A stretch of DNA of 26,913 nucleotides, from the NCBI GenBank assembly GCA_041650595.1, contig JBAZKW010000021.1, positions 1 through 26,913 on the forward strand, given 5' to 3'. Source of the DNA: CALFCX01 sp041650595 (lineage in GTDB: Bacteria > Margulisbacteria > WOR-1 > JAKLHX01). Position numbers and translations under genes: made by a program. This document shows, in pieces, positions 8,064 to 15,075 of this stretch; positions within the stretch are counted from its first letter, which is position 1, and each line of letters opens with the position of its first letter. The notes below the pieces were generated by a model. That model was not told where the DNA came from, did not search any database, and saw only the letters and a list, made by a program, of their open reading frames with translations.

Positions 8064-9118
8064 AACGCAGGCGCCGATTCCTTAAGTTTTTGCATCCTGT
8101 CGGCCTCGGAAAGCGCGGTTATCAGCTCGTCCAGTGCTCCGTCCATGACTTCGTCTATGTTGAATACCGAAAGGCCTATCCTGTGGTCCGTGATCCTGTT
8201 CTGAGGGAAATTGTATGTCCTAACCTTTTCACTGCGGTCGCCGCTTCCGACCTGGGTCTTTCTCATATTGCTTATTTCGCTTGCCCTTTTGCTTTCTTCC
8301 ATCTCATAAAGGCGGGCCTGAAGGAATTTGAAAGCTTTTGCCTTGTTCTGGTGCTGAGAACGCTCGTCCTGGCACTGGACCACTATTCCCGAGGGGATGT
8401 GAGTGATCCTTATGGCGGTGCTCAGCTTGTTCACGTTCTGCCCGCCGGCGCCTCCGGACCGGAAAACATCTATCCGAATATCTTTTTCGTCTATTTTAAC
8501 GTCCACATCATCGACTTCCGGTATAACGGCGACCGTCGCGGCTGAAGTATGCACTCTTCCCGACGCTTCGGTGGCGGGGACCCTTTGGACGCGGTGTGTG
8601 CCGATCTCATACTTGAGCCGGCTGTAAGCGTCTTTTCCCTCGACAAGAAAGATCGCTTCTTTGTATCCGCCAAGGCCGGTGGGATTTAAGTCTATCATCT
8701 CTACTTTCCATCCCAGCCTTTCGGCGTACCTCAGGTACATCCGGAGCAGTTCACCGGCGAACAAAGCAGCTTCTTCTCCTCCTGTACCGGCCCTTATTTC
8801 CATGAAGATATTTTTTTCGTCGTTGGGGTCTTTGGGTAAAAGCAATACTTCGATCTCTTTTTTGAGTGTTTCTTCCCTAAGTTCCAGGTCTTTGAGCATT
8901 TCTTTAAGTTCGGAATCTTTTGAAGATTTTATTTCGTTGATGTCGGACAGGACATTTCTAAATTGCCCTGCCTTTTCGACGATCTCTTTTATCGCGGAAA
9001 GTTCTTTGCCGTATTTTTGTATCTTTTCCCTGTCGGAGAGCGTTTCGGGGCTCGAAAGAAGTGTTTCTAGTTCTTTGTGCCGTTCTTCGAACTTAGAAAG
9101 TTTGGCGAGATAATCCAT
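8060..9118 (-). CDS. prfA: Peptide chain release factor 1
   Basis: A full-length 352-aa RF1. An N-terminal coiled-coil domain 1 (1-100) is followed by domain 2 with the PAT tripeptide (181-183), which reads the second and third bases of UAA and UAG. The GGQ loop (225-227, in SGGAGGQNVN) enters the peptidyl-transferase centre and triggers hydrolysis. It lies between rpmE (6 bases upstream) and prmC (4-base overlap), in the order rpmE-prfA-prmC common in bacteria. No good Shine-Dalgarno precedes its ATG, so reinitiation from the rpmE stop is plausible. Confidence 0.98.
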   Translation of the reverse strand: MDYLAKLSKFEERHKELETLLSSPETLSDREKIQKYGKELSAIKEIVEKAGQFRNVLSDINEIKSSKDSELKEMLKDLELREETLKKEIEVLLLPKDPNDEKNIFMEIRAGTGGEEAALFAGELLRMYLRYAERLGWKVEMIDLNPTGLGGYKEAIFLVEGKDAYSRLKYEIGTHRVQRVPATEASGRVHTSAATVAVIPEVDDVDVKIDEKDIRIDVFRSGGAGGQNVNKLSTAIRITHIPSGIVVQCQDERSQHQNKAKAFKFLQARLYEMEESKRASEISNMRKTQVGSGDRSEKVRTYNFPQNRITDHRIGLSVFNIDEVMDGALDELITALSEADRMQKLKESAPAL

Positions 9119-9124
9119 TGGGAG

Positions 9125-9388
9125 CTACTTGCTTTTTTTGACTTTATCTTTTTTTGAGACCCTTGTCTTTTTCTTTTTGAGGGAAACGGGTGTTGCGGCA
9201 TATTTTTTCTTGAATTTATCAACTCTTCCTTCGGTGTCCATAAGTTTCTGTTTGCCGGTGAAGAGAGGATGGCATTTGCTGCAAATATCCACGCGGATCG
9301 TCTTTTTGGTAGAGCCGATCTCAAACTCCGCGCCGCAGGCGCAAGCCGCGACTACGGTGTGATATTCGGGGTGTATTTTGTCTTTCAT
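9125..9388 (-). CDS. rpmE: 50S ribosomal protein L31 (zinc type)
   Basis: An 87-aa protein starting at ATG 9388 (MKDKIHPEYH). The frame is open further upstream, but only this start gives the normal L31 N-terminus, and the promoter is immediately before it. Residues C16, C18, C36 and C39 form the CxC...CxxC zinc site of the Zn-containing L31 type, and the central HPLFTGKQK matches the family. The C-terminus is extended by about 20 residues rich in Lys (SLKKKKTRVSKKDKVKKSK), compared with the usual length near 70; it probably contacts rRNA. First gene of the rpmE-prfA-prmC operon. Confidence 0.95.
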   Translation of the reverse strand: MKDKIHPEYHTVVAACACGAEFEIGSTKKTIRVDICSKCHPLFTGKQKLMDTEGRVDKFKKKYAATPVSLKKKKTRVSKKDKVKKSK

Positions 9389-9394
9389 GTTTGA

Positions 9395-9424
9395 ATTATA
9401 ACATACCCCATTCAGGTTCATCAA
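9395..9424 (-). promoter_or_regulatory. Promoter of rpmE-prfA-prmC giving a leaderless or near-leaderless transcript
   Basis: On the minus strand, TTGATG (9424-9419) and TATAAT (9400-9395) are separated by 18 bases, and TG precedes the -10 in the extended position. Only six bases (9394-9389) separate the -10 from the rpmE ATG, so the predicted start nucleotide coincides with the A of ATG. No Shine-Dalgarno fits in that space. Confidence 0.65.
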
Positions 9425-9538
9425 GATTGATTTCAACATCTTCACAGGCGCGCGCGGTGCGTATTGCGCACTGCGGATGCTATGCACAACGGCGGGAAAA
9501 TTGCTGTAATGCGATTTGGGAGGACAATGAAGGAGCCG

Positions 9539-9567
9539 TTGAAGTTGCGGTCGATATAATTTATAAT
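9539..9567 (+). promoter_or_regulatory. Promoter of the 14-residue-repeat coiled-coil gene
   Basis: TTGAAG (9539-9544) is 17 bases from TATAAT (9562-9567). A second TATAAT at 9555-9560 overlaps the spacer. The start would be near 9574, leaving a 20-base leader with AGGAGG (9584-9589) before ATG 9594. The rest of the 9389-9593 gap holds the rpmE promoter and a GC-rich stretch with short inverted arms GTGCG/CGCAC near 9460-9475. Confidence 0.6.
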
Positions 9568-9593
9568 CAGGCTTGCTGAAGATAGGAGGGTTT

Positions 9594-10145
9594 ATGAAGA
9601 AGGATGAAGTAAATTCAGTCGCCGGCAGGATCAATCTTTTAAGCGACACTGTAAATGTGATTGTAGGGAAAATCGACAGTTTGAGTAATACCGCTAATTT
9701 GATTACAGGTAAATTCGACGGTTTGAGTAATATCGTGAATTTGATTGCGGAGAAAGTCGATGGTTTGTCTGAAGAAACTAAAAATTTAAGAACTGATGTT
9801 AATGATCTGACAAGTAAGACCGCAAGTATGAGCTTGGATATTAAAGATCTGAAGAGCGGTTACACAGGTATGAACCAAGATATTAAGGATTTGAACAGCA
9901 GGCATGAAGGCATGAGTTTAGATATTAAAGATCTTTATTCAAAGTCTTCTTCTATGTCGGATGAACACTCGGTGTTCAGAAGCGATGTCTTTAAGTATTT
10001 CGACAAAATATACAACAAATTGGACTTTTTTAAGGATGAGTACTACGGAATAACGGCGGGGCTCAGGAGAATAGAGGACGAGCACAAAATAATCGACCAC
10101 AAAACGATCTTAAAGGAACTCCAGGACCTTAAAAACAGGAATTAG
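9594..10145 (+). CDS. Coiled-coil protein made of 14-residue tandem repeats
   Basis: A 183-aa protein. ATG 9594 is chosen for its AGGAGG site; an upstream in-frame ATG at 9573 has none. Residues 4-115 are eight consecutive 14-residue units. The first four follow VNLIxGKxDGLS (for example NTANLITGKFDGLS and NIVNLIAEKVDGLS). The last three follow GMSLDIKDL (SGYTGMNQDIKDLN, SRHEGMSLDIKDLY). Fourteen residues are two heptads, so a long parallel coiled coil is expected. Residues 116-183 are helical and charged with several aromatics (FKYFDKIYNKLDFF). There is no signal peptide or membrane segment. It stands alone with its own promoter. No named family recognised; oligomerisation or a tether role is inferred. 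Confidence 0.75.
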   Translation: MKKDEVNSVAGRINLLSDTVNVIVGKIDSLSNTANLITGKFDGLSNIVNLIAEKVDGLSEETKNLRTDVNDLTSKTASMSLDIKDLKSGYTGMNQDIKDLNSRHEGMSLDIKDLYSKSSSMSDEHSVFRSDVFKYFDKIYNKLDFFKDEYYGITAGLRRIEDEHKIIDHKTILKELQDLKNRN

Positions 10146-10207
10146 TTTATTCTTCTGTCAGCCGTTTATGACCTTAAATTTATCGTCTTTGCTCTTTGGC
10201 ATCTACT

Positions 10208-10290
10208 CGTCGAACCCTTCGACAAGTCCTTCGACGAGCTCAGGACGCTGAGAGAAATCGAAGCGCTCAGGGCAGGCAGACGCGCGGATA
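10208..10290 (+). repeat. Dispersed intergenic repeat-like sequence (TTCGACAAG / GAGCTCAGGACG type)
   Basis: The 238-base gap 10146-10383 contains CCTTCGACAAG, CCTTCGACGAGCTCAGGACG and a degenerate second copy with GAAGCGCTCAGGGCAG. These words are typical of short dispersed repeats between genes in many environmental bacterial genomes. The internal near-repeats could form several alternative hairpins. The rest of the gap (10291-10383) may hold the true start of the next gene. Confidence 0.5.
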
Positions 10291-10383
10291 GGGAAGGGAA
10301 ATATTTCATGAGAACAAACAATGAAATTCCTCGGAAAAACGGCCGATATATGATTGTAAGGCTAAAAGGTGCAAAACAAATGA

Positions 10384-11550
10384 TTGAAAAAAATAACTTC
10401 ATTAAAAAGACCGTTTAACTTTCATGCTGCTGCCGGAAGGATCTCTGTGAGGATCAGGAAAGGAGATATTCTTGAAGGACAAGCCGCTCCAAGGACGCTT
10501 GCCAATATCTTCGCGAGAGAGCAGACAGTAAATCTTAATACTGTTTCAAAAGTGTTTGAGCTTGATCTGGGAGAAGCGGACGGGGCACACATTATGGATG
10601 ATCATAGATTGGCAGACAGAATAGATTATGATTCGTCGGATGATCGGATTAAATTCTTACGTCAAAGGATGAATAATCCCAATGCTCGTACAATCCCTTT
10701 GAGCGAATTGCTTTCTCTGGCGGGGAGTCAGGAAACGGCGCTTGCTGTCTCCACCAAAGAGACCATGACGGCGCTGATCCATGCGTTTGGGGCTTGCCGT
10801 GCATTATTGGACGAATGCGGCAATGATAATTTGGCTGTGTTGATGGAACAAGGCGAAAAGGAAGCTCAACGTATCATATTGTCTTCGTCCAGTCCCGAAA
10901 GAATAGAGACTATTTTATCGTTGTCTGTTTCACGCGGCATTATTAACATCCTTTCAAATGTCGAAGGCGATAGAGCAAAAAACCTGGCAAGAATGCTTGA
11001 TCAAGACCTGTTGAAAGCGTTGTTCCAAAAAGTCGATGACGCAGAAATGAGCGCGTTTATTCAGAGTCTGAATCGCTTCGGCCACGGTGGATCTAAAGTG
11101 AATGAACTTACGGATGCCTTGGACGAAAGCATGATATTAAGGGTGGCCGGCAATATTAATGCATCTGAGCAATTGTTCAGACAAGTTGATACGGACCATG
11201 GAATAAACTTTCTGAGGATTGTTGCAGAAGAAAAAAAGGAGTACCTGCCGGCACTTGTAAAGAATATTGAAATACCAAAAATCATTGCTATTATTGCTGC
11301 ATTATTAGGAGAGCCCGGATTATTGCAACAAATCGTCGCAGCTTTGTCGGATAGTTCTCTGGTCCTTGTATATTCGGACGAATTGGAATTTGGCGCTGGC
11401 AGCTACAAAAGGGATATGTTTTTTGAACATATTCGTGATGAAGATATAAGACGATTATTTGTAAGGCTAGCGGAAAAAGAGTTTCAGCGCTCATTATTGG
11501 TTGCCATCATGAATAAAAGGCCAGCCCTTTATAGGGAATTGAATGATTAG
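10384..11550 (+). CDS. Unknown 388-aa helical protein, start uncertain
   Basis: The continuous frame begins at TTG 10384 (MKKITSLKRPFNFH) and encodes 388 aa. The N-terminal 50 residues look like beta strands (GRISVRIRKGDILEG). The remainder is helical, with repeated short helices ending in acidic turns (LARMLDQDLLKALFQKVDD, MFFEHIRDEDIRRLFVRLAE). This is reminiscent of alpha-solenoid or MgtE-N/FliG-like arrays but not assignable. There is no signal peptide or membrane segment. An ATG at 10380 and an in-frame ATG at 10308, both with purine-rich upstream sites, run into this frame only if one A of the seven-A run 10387-10393 is skipped. The true N-terminus may therefore be longer. Confidence 0.6.
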   Translation: MKKITSLKRPFNFHAAAGRISVRIRKGDILEGQAAPRTLANIFAREQTVNLNTVSKVFELDLGEADGAHIMDDHRLADRIDYDSSDDRIKFLRQRMNNPNARTIPLSELLSLAGSQETALAVSTKETMTALIHAFGACRALLDECGNDNLAVLMEQGEKEAQRIILSSSSPERIETILSLSVSRGIINILSNVEGDRAKNLARMLDQDLLKALFQKVDDAEMSAFIQSLNRFGHGGSKVNELTDALDESMILRVAGNINASEQLFRQVDTDHGINFLRIVAEEKKEYLPALVKNIEIPKIIAIIAALLGEPGLLQQIVAALSDSSLVLVYSDELEFGAGSYKRDMFFEHIRDEDIRRLFVRLAEKEFQRSLLVAIMNKRPALYRELND

Positions 11551-11639
11551 ATAACTTCTATTGTCTTTCATCTTTTAAATATGTTCCCCGTGCGTCTATT
11601 TATCTTTTAAGCGAAAAACATCGACCTGTATTGCATATA

Positions 11640-11765
11640 GCTCCTTATCCGCGCCGCTTGTTTGACGAGGGCTGGGCGAAGACCAGGCCGAGGAAGCTTG
11701 TGGCGAGCATTGCGAGCCATTCGGCGCGGTGGGGGAGCTGGGGGCGAAAGCCCCCGCGAGCTTCT
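11640..11765 (+). other. GC-rich structured non-coding block upstream of asd
   Basis: The 289-base gap 11551-11839 starts AT-rich and featureless, then becomes markedly GC-rich. Stem GGGGGC-GAAA-GCCCCC (11740-11755) is perfect, with a GNRA loop. AGCT flanks (11736-11739 and 11759-11762) can extend it, and GAAGCT near 11693 can pair with AGCTTC near 11759. Direct copies of GCGAGC lie near 11703 and 11712. Composition differs from the neighbouring genes. It could be a dispersed repeat, a structured RNA or a leader; none of the riboswitch families I know fits. Confidence 0.4.
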
Positions 11766-11770
11766 TTTGG

Positions 11771-11800
11771 GCACCTTTTCTTACGAATAAGAAAAGGTGC
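11771..11800 (+). terminator. Perfect 13-bp hairpin before the asd promoter
   Basis: GCACCTTTTCTTA (11771-11783) and TAAGAAAAGGTGC (11788-11800) are exact complements around a CGAA loop. Only GTTTGT follows, so the T-tract is weak on the plus strand; read on the minus strand the flank is CCAAAAG. It lies just upstream of the asd -10 and occupies its -35 zone. It may terminate upstream transcription or belong to the adjacent repeat block. Confidence 0.5.
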
Positions 11801-11808
11801 GTTTGTCG

Positions 11809-11817
11809 TGATATAAT
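11809..11817 (+). promoter_or_regulatory. Extended -10 promoter of the asd operon
   Basis: TGATATAAT combines a TG dinucleotide in the extended position with a perfect TATAAT (11812-11817). The -35 region is taken by the hairpin arm and has no match. The start would be near 11824, giving a 16-base leader with the ribosome site AGAAGGGG before ATG 11840. Confidence 0.6.
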
Positions 11818-11839
11818 TTTACAAAGAAGGGGCAAAACG

Positions 11840-12856
11840 ATGTCAAAAAAGTACAACGTCGCAATATTAGGCGCCACAGGCGTTGTGGGCAAAGAGATGC
11901 TCAAAGTCCTTGAGGAAAGAAAATTTCCGGTAGAAAAACTATTGCCGCTGGCTTCCAGCAGGACTGCCGGCTCGACCGTCAAATTCAAAGGAAAAAAATA
12001 TAAAGTCGAGCTTGCGGAGCCCGATTCTTTCAAAGGCATAGATATCGGTCTTTTTTCTGCCGGAGCCTCGATCTCGGAGAAATTTGCTCCGGAAGCGGCC
12101 AAAAGAGGGGTTGTAGTGATAGACAATACTTCTTATTTCAGGATGGACCCTAATGTTCCTTTGGTGGTCCCCGAAGTGAATCCCCAGGCGCTAAAAAGGC
12201 ACAAAGGCATAATCGCGAACCCTAATTGTTCGACCGCGCAGATGGTGGTAGTGCTAAAGCCAATCCACGACAAATATAAGATAAAAAGAGTGGTGGTTTC
12301 CACCTATCAATCGGTTTCCGGCTGGGGCAAAGAAGCCGTGGATGAGCTTATTTCGCAGACCAAAGCATGGCTCGACGGCAGTCCCGTGAAAACAAAGATC
12401 CTTCCAAAGCAGATAATGTTCAACGCGGTGCCTCAGATCGACTCTTTTCTGGATACGGGCTATACCAAAGAAGAGATGAAAATGATAAACGAGACCAAAA
12501 AAATAATGGAAGACGACTCTATAGCCGTGACCGCGACAACCGTGAGAGTTCCCGTCTTTGTCGGCCACAGCGAGTCCGTGAACATCGAAACGGAAAAGCC
12601 GGTCTCCCGCGAAGAAGTAACTGAGCTTTTGAGAAAAGCACCCGGTGTAAAGGTCATGGATGACCCGTCAAAAAAAGTTTATCCGACTGCCATCGATTGC
12701 GTAGGGATTGACGACACACTAGTCGGCAGGATAAGAAAAGACATATCCGTGCCAAACGGGATAGATCTGTGGATCGTCTCCGACAACCTTAGAAAAGGTG
12801 CGGCAACGAACGCGGTGCAAATAGCCGAGGAAATGATAAGACAAGGGCTTTTATGA
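11840..12856 (+). CDS. asd: Aspartate-semialdehyde dehydrogenase
   Basis: A 338-aa enzyme. The frame is open from 11729, but ATG 11840 (MSKKYNVAILGATG) fits the family N-terminus, the ribosome site and the promoter. The nucleotide-binding GATGVVG is at 11-17, the catalytic Cys130 is in NPNCSTAQ, substrate-binding R236 is in TTVRVPV, and the active-site His243 is in VGHSES. It reduces aspartyl phosphate to aspartate semialdehyde with NADPH, the branch point to lysine/diaminopimelate, threonine and methionine. It leads a likely operon and overlaps the channel gene by ATGA. No lysine riboswitch is seen upstream. Confidence 0.97.
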   Translation: MSKKYNVAILGATGVVGKEMLKVLEERKFPVEKLLPLASSRTAGSTVKFKGKKYKVELAEPDSFKGIDIGLFSAGASISEKFAPEAAKRGVVVIDNTSYFRMDPNVPLVVPEVNPQALKRHKGIIANPNCSTAQMVVVLKPIHDKYKIKRVVVSTYQSVSGWGKEAVDELISQTKAWLDGSPVKTKILPKQIMFNAVPQIDSFLDTGYTKEEMKMINETKKIMEDDSIAVTATTVRVPVFVGHSESVNIETEKPVSREEVTELLRKAPGVKVMDDPSKKVYPTAIDCVGIDDTLVGRIRKDISVPNGIDLWIVSDNLRKGAATNAVQIAEEMIRQGLL

Positions 12857-13884
12857 AAAAGAATGAGCCTCTACTCAGCTCAAACTCCATCGATTCCCTC
12901 CAGAGGATTATCCCTCCCGTTGCTTTTGCACTGTCCGCAGTGCTTATTGGGACCATAGGATATGTTCTCATAGAACATATGACTCCGTTAGATTCGTTGT
13001 ATCTGACCATTGCCAGCATGTTCCTTACCGTAAGTTACCTGGATACGATCAAGTTCTCGGAAGCCGGCAAGATCTTCTCAATTTTCTTTCTGGTCTTTGG
13101 AGTATTTTCGGTTTTCTACGCTGTAGGTACAATAATTGATTTTATCGTTGAAGGTACTATATTAGGAATTAGAAGGAGAAAAAAAATGGATGACAGGATC
13201 AACCACATGAAGGGGCATTACATTGTATGCGGTTATGGAAGAGTAGGCCATCAAATAGCCCAGGAATTAAAAGCGCATAAATTGCCATTTGTCGTTATTG
13301 ATCAAAAAGAGTCTACAGCTGAAGAGCTTAAGTCTAATGATATTCCTTATTATATCGGCAGTTTGTCGGACGATGTAATTTTGGAGAAGGCAGGCGTGAC
13401 TCGCGCAAAGGTTCTTTTCGCAGCCGCTGATAGCGATATAGAGAATGTCTATGTTACGCTTGCAGCAAAAGTGGTGAATCCGGAAATAGTTATCGTTGCC
13501 CGCGCCAGCCACAAGGAAGTAGAGAACAAACTAAGAAAAGCGGGAGCGAATAAAGTGATATCGCCCTACTTTATTGCCGGAAGCCGCATGGCTTCAATGG
13601 CTGTAAGCCCTGTATCAGTGGAATTTCTCGATATCGCGACAGGAAGCGACAATGTTGAGATGTGGGTGAGGGAATTTCATATAGGGGAGAAATCCCCTCT
13701 TGCGGGGAGGACATTGGGGGAAGCCAATATCAGGAAAGCTACAGGCACCATGATACTTTCCATAAAGAAAGCCGCCGGCGATTTTGAGCTGACACCTAAG
13801 TCATCAAGTAAAATGGAAAGCGGAGATATCATAGTCGCGCTTGGAACAGGCCAGCAACTTAGTTGTCTGGAAAATATATTGTAG
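12853..13884 (+). CDS. Two-TM RCK potassium-channel-like protein with non-canonical filter
   Basis: A 343-aa protein of MthK/GsuK layout: TM1 at about 20-41, pore helix 46-58, filter position 59-64, TM2 about 73-101, an RCK-N Rossmann domain from 120 with GYGRVG (127-132) and acidic D150 for nucleotide binding, and a TrkA-C domain (about 245-343). The pore aligns well with potassium channels (SLYLTIASMFLTVSYLD followed by AGKIFSIFFLVFGVFSVFYAVGTI), but the filter reads TVSYLD where family members have TVGYGD, so both Gly are replaced. Potassium selectivity is therefore doubtful. An internal ATG at 13186 has a strong ribosome site. The ATG overlaps the asd stop. Confidence 0.85.
   Translation: MKKNEPLLSSNSIDSLQRIIPPVAFALSAVLIGTIGYVLIEHMTPLDSLYLTIASMFLTVSYLDTIKFSEAGKIFSIFFLVFGVFSVFYAVGTIIDFIVEGTILGIRRRKKMDDRINHMKGHYIVCGYGRVGHQIAQELKAHKLPFVVIDQKESTAEELKSNDIPYYIGSLSDDVILEKAGVTRAKVLFAAADSDIENVYVTLAAKVVNPEIVIVARASHKEVENKLRKAGANKVISPYFIAGSRMASMAVSPVSVEFLDIATGSDNVEMWVREFHIGEKSPLAGRTLGEANIRKATGTMILSIKKAAGDFELTPKSSSKMESGDIIVALGTGQQLSCLENIL
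13173..13188 (+). promoter_or_regulatory. Internal ribosome site and start codon for an RCK-only subunit
   Basis: AAGGAG (13173-13178) stands 7 bases before in-frame ATG 13186 (Met112 of the channel), immediately after TM2 and before the RCK domain. This is a better ribosome site than that of the full-length start at 12853. The product would be about 232 aa and soluble. Confidence 0.6.
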
Positions 13885-13886
13885 TC

Positions 13887-14420
13887 ATGGCATTGATCAG
13901 AGAAAAAGACTTCTTGGACAGTTCGATAGCGCGGATCGCGGAAGAAATATGCCTGGCAGCGCGCACAGCTCCAAAAACAAGAGGAATGGACCTGGTCGAG
14001 ACCGCGGTAGCCGGCGGGGAAGATGTGTCCAGGATAATTTCCGAGATGGAAAGGATCTATTCTGAGACAGGGCGTGAAGGTTTCAAGAGGAATTCCGAGT
14101 CTTTGAAAGATTGCACTCACATAGTGCTTATAGGTGTCAAAAGGAAAACCGCGGGCTTAAAACCCTGCCAGCTGTGCGGGTTTAAAGATTGTGAAGACAA
14201 CGACAAACATGATGCGGCTTGTTTTTTTAACTCTATAGACTTAGGTATTGCCATTGGTTCTGCCGTATCTATTGCTGCCGACAGGCGCATAGATAACAGG
14301 GTTATGTGGACGATAGGAATGGCGGCAAAGAATCTGGGTATTTTTGGTAAAGAAGTAAAACAAATATTAGGTATTCCATTGAGCGCGACCGGTAAAAGCG
14401 TATTCTTTGACAGGAAATAA
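13887..14420 (+). CDS. DUF2148 ferredoxin-like domain protein
   Basis: A 177-aa protein. ATG 13887 (MALIREKDF) is preferred over an in-frame TTG at 13863 inside the channel gene. The core matches DUF2148: KPCQLCGFKDC with C94, C97 and C102, a further C112, then SIDLGIAIGSAVSIAADRRIDNRVMWTIGMAA. Four conserved Cys suggest an iron-sulfur or metal centre; the family has no established function and is found mostly in anaerobes. It follows the channel stop by 2 bases, so it is in the asd operon, though a functional tie to the channel is not evident. Confidence 0.88.
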   Translation: MALIREKDFLDSSIARIAEEICLAARTAPKTRGMDLVETAVAGGEDVSRIISEMERIYSETGREGFKRNSESLKDCTHIVLIGVKRKTAGLKPCQLCGFKDCEDNDKHDAACFFNSIDLGIAIGSAVSIAADRRIDNRVMWTIGMAAKNLGIFGKEVKQILGIPLSATGKSVFFDRK

Positions 14421-14426
14421 CTGTAG

Positions 14427-14447
14427 GCGCCGGTTTAAAACCGGCGC
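14427..14447 (+). repeat. Perfect hairpin between the DUF2148 gene and cysE
   Basis: GCGCCGGTTT (14427-14436) and AAACCGGCGC (14438-14447) are exact inverted arms around a single A. It fills most of the 38-base gap and ends 11 bases before the cysE ATG, leaving AAAGGAAA as ribosome site. There is no T-run, so mRNA processing, stability or a dispersed repeat is more likely than termination. Confidence 0.6.
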
Positions 14448-14458
14448 GAAAGGAAAAT

Positions 14459-15070
14459 ATGATGTTTGAAGATATAAAGGCGGTTTTTGAAAGAGATCCC
14501 GCGGCAAAGAATATCTTTGAGGTGGTTTTTTACCAGGGGGTTTGGGCAATATATTTACACAGGGTTGCGCATTTCTTGTATGAGCTAAACATTCCGTTCT
14601 TTCCGAGATTTATTTCGCAGATAAGCAGATTCCTTACAGGCATAGAGATCCATCCCGGGGCCAAGATAGGCAAAGGGTTTTTTATCGATCATGGCGCGGG
14701 AGTTGTCATAGGAGAAACTACCGTCATTGGCGACAATGTCACTATGTACCAAGGAGTAACTCTTGGCGGCACAGGTAAAGAAAAAGGCAAAAGGCATCCT
14801 ACCATAGGTAATAATGTGACAATAGGCGCGGAAGCTATAGTCCTTGGAAATATCCACATCGGGGATGATTCCAGGATAGGGGCGGGCGCTCTTGTCACAA
14901 AATCCGTTTGCCCCAGCTGCACCGTTGTCGGCAATCCTGCAAGAGTGGTAGCGCGCGGCGGAGTTAAGATCAATCCTTTGGAACACGGAGACCTGCCGGA
15001 CCCTGTAGGCAAAGCGCTGGAAGATTTGCAAAGCAGGATCGCTGAACTGGAGAAAAAGGTAGGTAAGTAA
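14459..15070 (+). CDS. cysE: Serine O-acetyltransferase
   Basis: A 203-aa enzyme making O-acetylserine from serine and acetyl-CoA, the first committed step of cysteine synthesis. A short N-terminal helical part (1-60) precedes a left-handed beta-helix of hexapeptides (TGIEIHPGAKIGKGFFIDHGAGVVIG onward in several turns). Catalytic D77-H78 is in FIDHGAG and H113 is in KRHPTIG. The C-terminus (186-203) is a charged helix. This is the short CysE/EpsC type, lacking the longer N-terminal domain of E. coli CysE (273 aa). Two ATGs are adjacent; the first follows AAAGGAAA. It stands 5 bases before cysS, linking cysteine supply and use. Confidence 0.94.
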   Translation: MMFEDIKAVFERDPAAKNIFEVVFYQGVWAIYLHRVAHFLYELNIPFFPRFISQISRFLTGIEIHPGAKIGKGFFIDHGAGVVIGETTVIGDNVTMYQGVTLGGTGKEKGKRHPTIGNNVTIGAEAIVLGNIHIGDDSRIGAGALVTKSVCPSCTVVGNPARVVARGGVKINPLEHGDLPDPVGKALEDLQSRIAELEKKVGK

Positions 15071-15075
15071 ACCGG

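Noticed and set aside
9391..9579. Plus-strand 62-codon open frame with several Cys
   Set aside because: It has no ribosome site, its start overlaps the rpmE -10, and its 3' end contains the promoter of the next gene. It is most likely a chance frame.
11660..11700. SRP RNA-like words (ACCAGG ... GGAAGC) upstream of asd
   Set aside because: The tetraloop and symmetric internal loop of the SRP core cannot be formed in the right order; only short words match.
11551..11839. Lysine riboswitch expected in front of asd
   Set aside because: The conserved core words of the lysine riboswitch and a five-helix junction are not found; the visible stems do not fit.
11729..11839. N-terminal extension of Asd from an upstream in-frame ATG
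   Set aside because: The 37 extra residues are translated from the hairpin and promoter, and the family N-terminus begins at 11840.
11596..12126. Long minus-strand open frame over the asd leader and 5' end
   Set aside because: Its translation is low-complexity Ser/Pro/Ala over GC-rich repeat DNA, and half of it lies antisense to the well-supported asd.
14421..14458. T-box leader expected before cysE-cysS-serS
   Set aside because: The gap is only 38 bases and holds a simple hairpin; no T-box bulge word or specifier stem is present.
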